DNA of 40,470 nucleotides from positions 1 through 40,470 of the forward strand of contig JANWVU010000005.1 of assembly GCA_025056465.1 (NCBI GenBank), read 5' to 3'. The notes beneath the pieces are model-generated. The model searched no databases. It was not told where the DNA came from and saw only the letters and a list, made by a program, of their open reading frames with translations. Of the stretch, positions 29,921 to 37,180 are shown in pieces (the stretch's first letter is position 1; each line of letters opens with the position of its first letter). A program made the translations under genes and the position numbers. This DNA comes from Verrucomicrobiia bacterium. GTDB lineage: Bacteria; Verrucomicrobiota; Verrucomicrobiia; Palsa-1439.

Positions 29921-30958
29921 GTGTCCCTGACGACGCGCGAGATTGCCGAGTGGGTGGGCGGCGAATTATGCGGCGCGCCGGAAGCGGTCATCACCGGGGT
30001 GGCCGGGGTGCGCGACGCGCGACCGGGTGAGATTACTTTCCTGGCTCATCCTCGATACCTTGCAGCGTTGCGGGGTTCGGCGGCGACGGCGGTGTTAGTG
30101 GCGCGCGACTTCGCAGAATCCTTACCGGGCAAGATACTCATTCGCGTGGACAACCCATCGCGCGCGTTCACGCGCGTGGTGGAGAAGATGGTGCCTCCCC
30201 CGCCACGACCCGTGCCTGGGGTTGACCCCACGGCGCGTGTGGCGACCACGGCGCGTTTGGGCGAGGGGGTATGCATTCAAGCGTACGTGGTCATCGAATC
30301 CGGGGCGGTGATCGGGGCGCGCACCGTAATCGGCGCCGGTAGTTTCATAGGCCAAGACACCGTCATCGGGGAGGATTGCCACATTTATCCGCGGGTGACG
30401 ATCCGCGAGCGGACGCGCATTGGTCACCGGGTGATTTTACATCCCGGCGTGGTGCTGGGCGCAGACGGCTTTGGGTTTGAGACCGTTCAAGGTGAGCTAC
30501 AAAAAATCCCTCAGGTTGGAGCCGTAGAAATCGGCGATGATGTGGAAATCGGCGCCAACTCTTGTGTGGATCGCGGACGATTTGGCACCACTCGGGTGGG
30601 GCGCGGCACGAAAATTGATAATTTGGTGCAGATCGGACATAACTGCGTGATTGGTGAGCATTGTATCATCTGCGCGGGAACCGGGATTGCCGGCAGTGTG
30701 GTTGTTGGTAACCGCGTGACGTTGGCGGGGCAGGTCGGCGTGGCAGGGCATTTGACCATCGGTGATGGTGCCATCATTGGTGCGCAAGCCGGTGTGGCAC
30801 AGGACGTGCCGCCGGGTGCTGTGATGCTTGGCGCGCCCGCCGAGCCGCACATGAAATTCAAACGCAGCGTTGCGGCACTACAGCATCTTCCAGAGCTGAT
30901 GAAGCGCGTGCGAGAGTTGGAGAAACGACTCGCAGCACATGCTACCGGCGACCGGTAG
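29921..30958 (+). CDS. lpxD: UDP-3-O-acylglucosamine N-acyltransferase LpxD
   Basis: Adds the second acyl chain in lipid A synthesis at the cytoplasmic face. The 345-residue protein has the LpxD N-terminal uridine-binding domain (about 1-100), then a left-handed beta-helix of hexapeptide repeats (about 105-300). Catalytic His240 lies in NLVQIGHNCVIGEHC, and a C-terminal helix (PELMKRVRELEKRLAAH) ends the protein. The start is GTG 29921; upstream ATGs are out of frame. fabZ, lpxA and lpxB, which often follow, are absent from the window. Confidence 0.95.
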   Translation: MSLTTREIAEWVGGELCGAPEAVITGVAGVRDARPGEITFLAHPRYLAALRGSAATAVLVARDFAESLPGKILIRVDNPSRAFTRVVEKMVPPPPRPVPGVDPTARVATTARLGEGVCIQAYVVIESGAVIGARTVIGAGSFIGQDTVIGEDCHIYPRVTIRERTRIGHRVILHPGVVLGADGFGFETVQGELQKIPQVGAVEIGDDVEIGANSCVDRGRFGTTRVGRGTKIDNLVQIGHNCVIGEHCIICAGTGIAGSVVVGNRVTLAGQVGVAGHLTIGDGAIIGAQAGVAQDVPPGAVMLGAPAEPHMKFKRSVAALQHLPELMKRVRELEKRLAAHATGDR

Positions 30959-30982
30959 GTTGGAACCAGCCGCCGGTTTCCG

Positions 30983-31010
30983 TTGAACTTTTTTCGGTCG
31001 TTGCTATCTA
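30983..31010 (+). promoter_or_regulatory. Weak candidate promoter of the zinc peptidase gene
   Basis: TTGAAC (4/6), 16 nt, TATCTA (3/6), located 28 nt before ATG 31039, with AGGAGGG as Shine-Dalgarno in between. Confidence 0.3.
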
Positions 31011-31038
31011 AATCGGCAGATAATTAGGAGGGAAGGCA

Positions 31039-31719
31039 ATGCTGACACCACAGGTTACTTTTTTGCTGATTATTTTTACGGTAATTGTGGCGGCGGTGGC
31101 GCAGTTCCGCGTTAGTTCGGCGTTCAATCGGTTCTCGCGGGTGCGGACGCGGCGTGGGATGACGGGAGCGGAGGTTGCGGCCTTGTTGTTGGAGCGGGCC
31201 GGCATTCATGATGTGGAAATTGCGCGGGTCGAGACGTATCTGGGTGATCACTACGACCCGACGCGCAAACGATTGTGTTTGTCGCCCGGTGTGTTTGACA
31301 GCGCATCGGTGGCGGCCGCCGGTATCGCGGCGCACGAGTGCGGGCATGCCATTCAGCATGCGCACGCATACGCGCCGTTGAAAGCGCGAATGGCGGTCGT
31401 GCCGGTGACGATGGTGGCGTCGCAGTTGTTGCCGTTCATCGTGATTGGTGGATTTATTTTTGGCTACGTGCGGCCGTTATTGGACCTTGGCATCGCGGTG
31501 TATGCGGTGCTGACGGTTTTCCAACTGATTACGTTACCGGTGGAGTTCGACGCGAGCCGACGGGCCCGGTTGGTGTTGGTTCAAAACGGCATTGTGACAC
31601 GTGAAGAGGACAGTGGTGTGGCGAAAGTGTTGAACGCGGCGGCGTTGACGTACGTGGCCGCGTTTTTGTCGGCATTGTTCCATCTCTTGCATCTGCTGGC
31701 CTTGCGAGGGCGGGAGTAA
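31039..31719 (+). CDS. Membrane zinc metallopeptidase (PF04298 type)
   Basis: A 226-residue integral membrane protein. After an N-terminal helix (residues 5-22), a soluble part has AAHECGHAIQHA, giving the HExxH-like HECGH at residues 99-103, and PVEFDASRRA (about 168-177), the conserved acidic motif of the family, followed by two further helices (about 117-160 and 205-222). It belongs to the widespread 'zinc metallopeptidase' family formerly called YugP, whose substrates are unknown. The strong Shine-Dalgarno AGGAGGG fixes the start. Confidence 0.9.
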   Translation: MLTPQVTFLLIIFTVIVAAVAQFRVSSAFNRFSRVRTRRGMTGAEVAALLLERAGIHDVEIARVETYLGDHYDPTRKRLCLSPGVFDSASVAAAGIAAHECGHAIQHAHAYAPLKARMAVVPVTMVASQLLPFIVIGGFIFGYVRPLLDLGIAVYAVLTVFQLITLPVEFDASRRARLVLVQNGIVTREEDSGVAKVLNAAALTYVAAFLSALFHLLHLLALRGRE

Positions 31720-31722
31720 AAA

Positions 31723-31756
31723 TCGTCACATAGTTGTAACGTGAGACCGTTATAGG
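31723..31756 (+). promoter_or_regulatory. Pho-box-like direct repeat and -10 element before the ABC genes
   Basis: TCGTCAC-ATAG-TTGTAAC (31723-31740) has the 7-4-7 architecture of a PhoB box (consensus CTGTCAT/C repeats), each half matching 5/7. Ten nucleotides later is TATAGG (4/6), which is the spacing known from PhoB-activated promoters where the box replaces the -35. Only inference links it to PhoB. Confidence 0.4.
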
Positions 31757-31769
31757 AAAAGCGGTCTCA
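31742..31769 (+). promoter_or_regulatory. Inverted repeat flanking the ribosome-binding region of the ABC ATPase gene
   Basis: TGAGACCG and CGGTCTCA (perfect 8-bp arms) enclose a 12-nt loop containing AGGAAAAG. The second arm ends on the A of the start codon ATG 31769. It could be an operator at the -10 or an RNA hairpin shielding the start. Confidence 0.5.
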
Positions 31770-32842
31770 TGAAGGTCACGCTCGAGCACGTCACCAAGCG
31801 CTTCGGCGATCAGGCGGTCGTGCGAGATGTGTCGCTGGATATTGGCGACGGCGAGCTATTTTTTTTGCTTGGCCCCAGCGGGTGCGGCAAGACTACGCTG
31901 TTGCGTTGCATTGCCGGATTCTACATCCCGGAGCAGGGCCGTATCCTGATCGGTGACACAGATGCGACGCGCTTGCCGCCCCACCAGCGGGACACCGGCA
32001 TGGTGTTTCAAAGTTATGCGTTGTGGCCGCACATGACCGTGCGCGAGAACGTCGCGTTTGGTCTGGAATTGCGCGGGGTTCCCAAGGACGAGTTGCGGCG
32101 GCGGGTGGATGAGGCACTTGCAATGGTGAGAATGACGGAGCGGGCTGATTACCGGCCAACGCAACTTTCCGGTGGGCAACAGCAACGAGTAGCCTTGGCG
32201 CGCGCGTTGGTGATCCGTCCGAAATGTTTGCTGTTAGATGAACCGCTCTCCAACTTGGACGCCAAACTGCGGTTGGAAATGCGCACGGAGATTCGGCGCA
32301 TTTGCAAGGAAGCGGGTTTGACGGCGATCTATGTGACCCATGATCAGAAGGAAGCGTTGTCGGTGGCCGATCGGCTCGCGATTTTCGATCAAGGCGTCAT
32401 CCAACAATGCGGCACGCCTCGTGAGGTCTATGAGCGGCCGGTGAATCGGTTCGTGGCGAACTTTATCGGCGAGACCAACTTGATCGCGGGCACCGTGGTC
32501 GAAGCGGATGCGCATCGGGCGTTGGTGCGCGCGGATCACGGGGTGTTGGTGAGTCAAGTGTTACCGGCAGGTGAAACGTTGCGGGCAGGGCAGAGTGTGA
32601 CGGTGTCGGTTCGTCCCGAGGTGATTCATTTGGGCGAGCCACCGGCCGCGGAGGTAAACGTGTTGCGCGGTGAATTGCTAGAAAGCATTTACCTCGGTGA
32701 AATGGCGCAACATCAGGTGGCCGTGGGATCGTTGACGGTAAAGGTGTTTGATTTACACCCGAAGCTGCTTACGCGCGATGGACACCGGAAGCCGGTCACG
32801 GTTTGGTGCCGACCGGAGAACGTGGTGGTGTTGACGCGGTAA
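31769..32842 (+). CDS. ABC importer ATP-binding protein (FbpC/PotA-like)
   Basis: Cytoplasmic ATPase of a binding-protein-dependent importer. The 357-residue protein has Walker A LLGPSGCGKTT (about 33-43), Q-loop VFQSYALWPHMTVRENVAFGLELRG, signature LSGGQQQRVALARAL, Walker B LLLDEPLSNLDAKL and the switch His in YVTHDQKEAL. After about residue 240 comes a TOBE-type C-terminal domain (VRPEVIHLGEPP). It most resembles ATPases of ferric, thiamine, 2-aminoethylphosphonate and polyamine importers. The stop overlaps the ATG of the next gene (TAATG). Confidence 0.93.
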   Translation: MKVTLEHVTKRFGDQAVVRDVSLDIGDGELFFLLGPSGCGKTTLLRCIAGFYIPEQGRILIGDTDATRLPPHQRDTGMVFQSYALWPHMTVRENVAFGLELRGVPKDELRRRVDEALAMVRMTERADYRPTQLSGGQQQRVALARALVIRPKCLLLDEPLSNLDAKLRLEMRTEIRRICKEAGLTAIYVTHDQKEALSVADRLAIFDQGVIQQCGTPREVYERPVNRFVANFIGETNLIAGTVVEADAHRALVRADHGVLVSQVLPAGETLRAGQSVTVSVRPEVIHLGEPPAAEVNVLRGELLESIYLGEMAQHQVAVGSLTVKVFDLHPKLLTRDGHRKPVTVWCRPENVVVLTR

Positions 32843-34368
32843 TGACACGGCAACTGGCAGTGCTGATTGTGGCGGGGGTAATCGTGGCACTGCCGTTTGT
32901 AGTGCGCGATGCGCCATCAAATGGTGCATGGCGAGAAGGTGACCCGGTGTTGACGATTATCTCGCCGCATAACGAGGCGATCCGGTATGAGTTTGGGCGG
33001 GCGTTTTCGGAGTGGCACCGGCAACGGTTCGGCAAACCGGTCAAAGTCGAGTGGATCACGGTTGGTGGCACGACGGAAATCAGTCGGTATCTCGTGAGCG
33101 AGTACGTGGCGGCGTTTCGGGCGTGGTGGACGGCCCAAGGTAACGCGTGGCCGGCTGGTGCGGCGGATGAGTTGGTGGCCCGCGAGCCGAAACGGTTTCC
33201 CGAAATGCATCGGCGGTTTCGAGAGGTGGATGATCCACGACAGTTCACGAGCAAGCTGGATTTGTTTTTTGGCGGCGGAGAGTTTGATCACACGCGGGCG
33301 CATCAGCAAGGGTTGACGGTTGCACCGTGGCGACCGGGTGAGGAGCCGGTGGAGTTGCTGGCGCAGATACCGGCCGAGGTGAGCGGTGAGGTCTGGCGCA
33401 CGCCATACATGATTGGGACGTGTCTCAGCACGTTTGGGATCTGTTACAACGTGGATCGGTTGCGGGCACTGGGCGTGGCGGAGCCACCCACGCGTTGGGA
33501 GGACCTCACAGATCCTGTGTATTTCGGTCAACTGGGTGTCGCGGATCCCACCAAGTCCGGTAGCATCGCAAAAGCGTTTGAGATGATCATCCAGCAGCAG
33601 ATGCGCGAGGCAGCGGATCCGGCGAGCGGATGGGAGAAGGGCATTCGACTGATTCAGTTGATTGGGGCCAACGCGCGATACTTCACGGACTCAGCGAGCA
33701 AGGTGCCGATTGATGTGGCGGCGGGGGACGCGGCAGCGGGTTTGGCGATTGATTTTTATGCGCGATTTCAAGCGGAGGTGTCGGGCAAAGGGCGAATGGG
33801 TTATGTGACACCGCGGGGCGGATCGAGCGTAAGCGCCGATCCGATCAGTTTGTTGCGCGGAGCGCCAAATCGGCAGGTCGCGGTGCAGTTTATCGAGTTT
33901 GTGCTGAGTCGCGAGGGACAACGGTTGTGGATGGCAGAACCCGGCACGCTTGGCGGACCGCAAAAATACCTGTTGTGTCGAACACCGATTCGGTTGGATT
34001 TGCATGCGGAGCTGCCGCCGATGTTGGAGCAACCGATGGAGCTAGCGCGCACGTTCACGTATCGGCGGGAGTGGACCAGCGGACATTTCAACCTGCAACG
34101 CGATCTGGTTCGCGCGATGTGTCTGGATTCGGGTGAGGAGTTGCGGCGCGCGTGGCGCGAAATTATTCGTCGCGGAGGGCCACAAGCCCATCCGCAGGCG
34201 ATGGCGTGTTTGCAGCAGTTGCCGGTGACGTGGGGCAACGCGCGAGACGTGGTGAAACAGAGAAATCGGCTCACCTACCTACGCGAGTGGACGGAGTTTT
34301 TCCGCGCGAATTACCGGCAGGCCGAACGGTTGGCGCGCGGCGCACATAGGGTGGCGCAAGCATGGTAG
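32842..34368 (+). CDS. Large extracytoplasmic solute-binding protein of the ABC importer
   Basis: A 508-residue periplasmic binding protein, well above the usual 330-370 for its FbpA-like class. The N-terminus (residues 1-22) is a signal or anchor sequence without a lipobox Cys. Family motifs are GICYNVDRLRALGVAEPPTRWEDLTDPVYFGQLGVADPTKSGS (about 198-240) and SREGQRLWMAEPGTLGG. An extra segment of about 60 residues at 85-150 is unlike typical members, and a long tail (about residues 385-508) follows. The tandem Tyr used for iron in FbpA is not visible (AIDFYARFQ at the place expected), so iron is unlikely. Starts at ATG 32842 within the previous stop. Confidence 0.83.
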   Translation: MTRQLAVLIVAGVIVALPFVVRDAPSNGAWREGDPVLTIISPHNEAIRYEFGRAFSEWHRQRFGKPVKVEWITVGGTTEISRYLVSEYVAAFRAWWTAQGNAWPAGAADELVAREPKRFPEMHRRFREVDDPRQFTSKLDLFFGGGEFDHTRAHQQGLTVAPWRPGEEPVELLAQIPAEVSGEVWRTPYMIGTCLSTFGICYNVDRLRALGVAEPPTRWEDLTDPVYFGQLGVADPTKSGSIAKAFEMIIQQQMREAADPASGWEKGIRLIQLIGANARYFTDSASKVPIDVAAGDAAAGLAIDFYARFQAEVSGKGRMGYVTPRGGSSVSADPISLLRGAPNRQVAVQFIEFVLSREGQRLWMAEPGTLGGPQKYLLCRTPIRLDLHAELPPMLEQPMELARTFTYRREWTSGHFNLQRDLVRAMCLDSGEELRRAWREIIRRGGPQAHPQAMACLQQLPVTWGNARDVVKQRNRLTYLREWTEFFRANYRQAERLARGAHRVAQAW

Positions 34369-36068
34369 GGCCACGGACAGCGCAGGGTTTGTCGTGGGTA
34401 CTAGGGGTGGTGCTAGCGGTGATGTTTTTGGTGCCGCTTGGAACGGTTATCAGCGGTGGATTTTTCGTCGAGGGACGGTTTACGTTGGAATACGTGTGGG
34501 GGGTGTTTCAGAGTCCGATCTACGCGGAAGGACTGCTCAACAGTCTGAAGATTGCAGTGGGAACAACGGGTTTGGTGACGTTGATCGCGATTCCATTGGC
34601 GTGGCTGGGTAACCGGTATGAGTTCCCAGGCAAGAGGTTGCTGAGCGGGCTGGTGTTAGTGCCGATGGTATTACCGCCGTTTGTGGGGGCGATCGGGTTT
34701 CAGCAGATTTTTGGCGTATACGGTGCGCTGAACAGCTTGATGGGTTGGGATGTGGATTGGTTGGGACGAAGCCGGTATTTCGGGGTTGTGCTGTTGCAAG
34801 CGCTGGCGCTGTATCCGATCATGTATCTGAACGTGGCGGCGGCGTTGGCGAACATTGACCCGGCAATGGAGGAAGCGGCGGAAAATCTGGGTTGTACCGG
34901 GTGGCGGAAATTTTGGCGGATTACGTTGCCGTTAATGATGCCGGGGTTGTTTGCCGGCGGAGCGCTGGTGTTTATCTGGAGCTTCACCGAGTTGGGCACC
35001 CCGTTGATGTTGAACTACACCCGATGTGCACCCGTGCAGGTGTTTGATTCATTGAAGGAGATTGGGACGAATCCGTTTCCGTTTGCGCTGGTGTTGGTGA
35101 TGTTGGTGGCGAGCGTGACGTTGTACGGAGTAAGCAAACTGTTGTTGGGTCGGCACAGCTATGCGATGCAAAGTAAGGCGGCGACAGTGAGCGGGACCAT
35201 TACGGTGCACGGTTGGCGAGGGCTGCGCGTGGCGCTGCCGTTTGTGGCGGTTAGTGCGTTGGCGTTGGTGCCACATGCCGGCGTGCTCTTGGTAAGTTTC
35301 ACGGAGCCGGGATGCTGGTATCAAAGTGTGCTGCCGACGGGATGGACACTGGAGAGTTACCGCGAAGCGTTGGGACACGGCATCACCGTGTCGAGCATCC
35401 GCAACAGTCTATTGTACTCGGCGCTCGCGGTGCTGGTGAATTTGGTTTTGGGCGTGGCGATTGCCGTGGTAGTGGTGCGGACGCAGGTGCGATTTCGGTG
35501 GTTGCTGGATGCGTTGGCAATGTTGCCGCTGGCGGTACCGGGTTTGGTGATGGCGTTCGGGTTTCTGGCAGTGAGCCTTTACCTCGCGAATTTGGAGTGG
35601 GTGAAAAGCAGTCAGGTATGGAGCCAGTTGCTGGACGTGCGTATGAACCCGACATTGTTTCTGGTGATCGCGTATGCGGTTCGGCGGTTGCCTTATGTGG
35701 TGCGGTCCGCTGTGGCTGGGTTGCAACAAACGTCCGTGTCGTTGGAGGAGGCGGCGGCGAATTTGGGTGCGCCGCCAGCGGTGGTGTTGCGACGGATTAC
35801 ATTGCCGTTGATTGTGGCGAATTTGATTGCGGGGTTGTTGCTGGCGTTTGCGTTCAGCATGTTGGAGGTAAGCGATAGCCTGATGTTGGCACAACGCGCC
35901 GATTTCTTTCCGATCACCAAGACGATTTACGAACTGTTCCAACTGATCGGAACCGGTAAGTACGTGGCATCGGCCCTCGGAGTTTGGGCGATGCTGTTTT
36001 TGGCGGTGACGATCTTGGGGGCTAGTTTGGTCTTGGGCAAAAAGATGGGGCAACTGTTCCGCGTGTAG
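34362..36068 (+). CDS. Fused double-domain ABC importer permease
   Basis: A 568-residue inner membrane protein with two MetI-type permease domains in one chain, each with about six helices. The two coupling-helix EAA motifs are visible: EEAAENLGCTGWRKFWRITLPLM (about 172-194) and EEAAANLGAPPAVVLRRITLPLI (about 462-484). This fused form is found in FbpB/PhnU2-type systems for iron, thiamine or 2-aminoethylphosphonate. It overlaps the binding-protein gene by 7 bp, so the three genes form one unit. Confidence 0.93.
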   Translation: MVGPRTAQGLSWVLGVVLAVMFLVPLGTVISGGFFVEGRFTLEYVWGVFQSPIYAEGLLNSLKIAVGTTGLVTLIAIPLAWLGNRYEFPGKRLLSGLVLVPMVLPPFVGAIGFQQIFGVYGALNSLMGWDVDWLGRSRYFGVVLLQALALYPIMYLNVAAALANIDPAMEEAAENLGCTGWRKFWRITLPLMMPGLFAGGALVFIWSFTELGTPLMLNYTRCAPVQVFDSLKEIGTNPFPFALVLVMLVASVTLYGVSKLLLGRHSYAMQSKAATVSGTITVHGWRGLRVALPFVAVSALALVPHAGVLLVSFTEPGCWYQSVLPTGWTLESYREALGHGITVSSIRNSLLYSALAVLVNLVLGVAIAVVVVRTQVRFRWLLDALAMLPLAVPGLVMAFGFLAVSLYLANLEWVKSSQVWSQLLDVRMNPTLFLVIAYAVRRLPYVVRSAVAGLQQTSVSLEEAAANLGAPPAVVLRRITLPLIVANLIAGLLLAFAFSMLEVSDSLMLAQRADFFPITKTIYELFQLIGTGKYVASALGVWAMLFLAVTILGASLVLGKKMGQLFRV

Positions 36069-36136
36069 GCGATACGCGACGGTCGGTCGGGGCGCGTGCG
36101 AGCGCGCGGCGCGTGTTGAGTTACCGCTCGTTTCTT

Positions 36137-36165
36137 TCGACAGGATGCCTCGCCACCGGTAAGCT
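36137..36165 (+). promoter_or_regulatory. Candidate promoter of the M28 peptidase gene
   Basis: TCGACA (5/6), 17 nt, TAAGCT (3/6), then 7 nt to ATG 36173, with no Shine-Dalgarno. This spacing supports that ATG as the real start and suggests a leaderless mRNA. Confidence 0.4.
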
Positions 36166-36172
36166 TCGGTTG

Positions 36173-37180
36173 ATGCGTGTGGCAACGCGAGGGACACCGT
36201 ACCGGATCGGCGGGCTGATTGTTTTGGTGTCGCTGGTAGTATACGCAGGAGGACAATACATGACAGATTGCGGATCGCACCCGGCACGACAAAACGAGCC
36301 CTTGGCCTTGGGCGCGACGGACCGGCTGCGTGAACACGTGGTGATGTTGGCCGACCGGATTGGGCCACGCCATGTGTTTGCACCACGCGCATTGGAAGCC
36401 GCCGCGAACTATATCGAGTCGCAATGGCAGCAGCAGGGCTACCGGGTGACGCGCCAAACGTACGAGGTGGAGGGTGTGCCGTGTCATAATTTGGAAATCA
36501 ATCTGACAGGCCACACCCGGGCGCTGGATGTGGTGGTGATTGGAGCGCACTACGACTCGATCCCCGAATCACCGGGCGCCAACGACAACGGCAGCGGTGT
36601 AGCAGTGTTGTTGGAGTTGTCGCGGTGGGCAGCAGCAGAGCGGGCACCGTGGAAACGCACCGTTCGATTTGTGGCGTTCGTGAACGAAGAGCCTCCGTGG
36701 TTTCAGACCGAACAAATGGGCAGCCGTGTGTATGCCCGCGCGTGCCGGGAAGCGGGACAAAACATTGTGGCGATGTTGTCGCTGGAGACGATGGGATATT
36801 TCAGCGATGAACCCGGTAGCCAGCAGTTTCCCAATCCATTGTTTTATCTCTTTTACCCGCGTCGCGGGAATTTTATCGGGCTGGTTTCGAATTTTGCCTC
36901 GCGACCTTTGTTGCAGACGGCGAGTCGTGCGTTTCGGTCAGCCACTGAGTTGCCAGTGGAATGTTGCGCGACGTTTGCCGCGATACCGGGAGTGGACTGG
37001 AGCGATCACGGTTCGTTCTGGCGCGAGGGCTACCGGGCAATCATGGTGACGGATACGGCACCGTACCGATATCCGCATTATCACCGTATGAGTGACACGC
37101 CGGACAAGATTGACTACGTCAAACTCGCAGAAGTGATGCGCGGATTGCAGCGGGTCATTCGGACCTTGGCCAATGAGTGA
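36173..37180 (+). CDS. M28-family zinc peptidase, exported
   Basis: A 335-residue aminopeptidase-like protein with an N-terminal signal or anchor helix (about residues 12-27). The M28 metal ligands are in order: His126 in VVIGAHYDSIP, Asp138 in GANDNGSGVAVLLEL, Glu172-Glu173 in FVNEEPP (catalytic base and ligand), Glu205 in LETMGYF and His304 in YPHYHRMSDTPDKIDY. All are intact, so it is probably active in the periplasm. The track's start at 36113 (GTG) is 20 codons longer and without Shine-Dalgarno; ATG 36173 is preferred. The stop overlaps pilT by 8 bp. Confidence 0.85.
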   Translation: MRVATRGTPYRIGGLIVLVSLVVYAGGQYMTDCGSHPARQNEPLALGATDRLREHVVMLADRIGPRHVFAPRALEAAANYIESQWQQQGYRVTRQTYEVEGVPCHNLEINLTGHTRALDVVVIGAHYDSIPESPGANDNGSGVAVLLELSRWAAAERAPWKRTVRFVAFVNEEPPWFQTEQMGSRVYARACREAGQNIVAMLSLETMGYFSDEPGSQQFPNPLFYLFYPRRGNFIGLVSNFASRPLLQTASRAFRSATELPVECCATFAAIPGVDWSDHGSFWREGYRAIMVTDTAPYRYPHYHRMSDTPDKIDYVKLAEVMRGLQRVIRTLANE

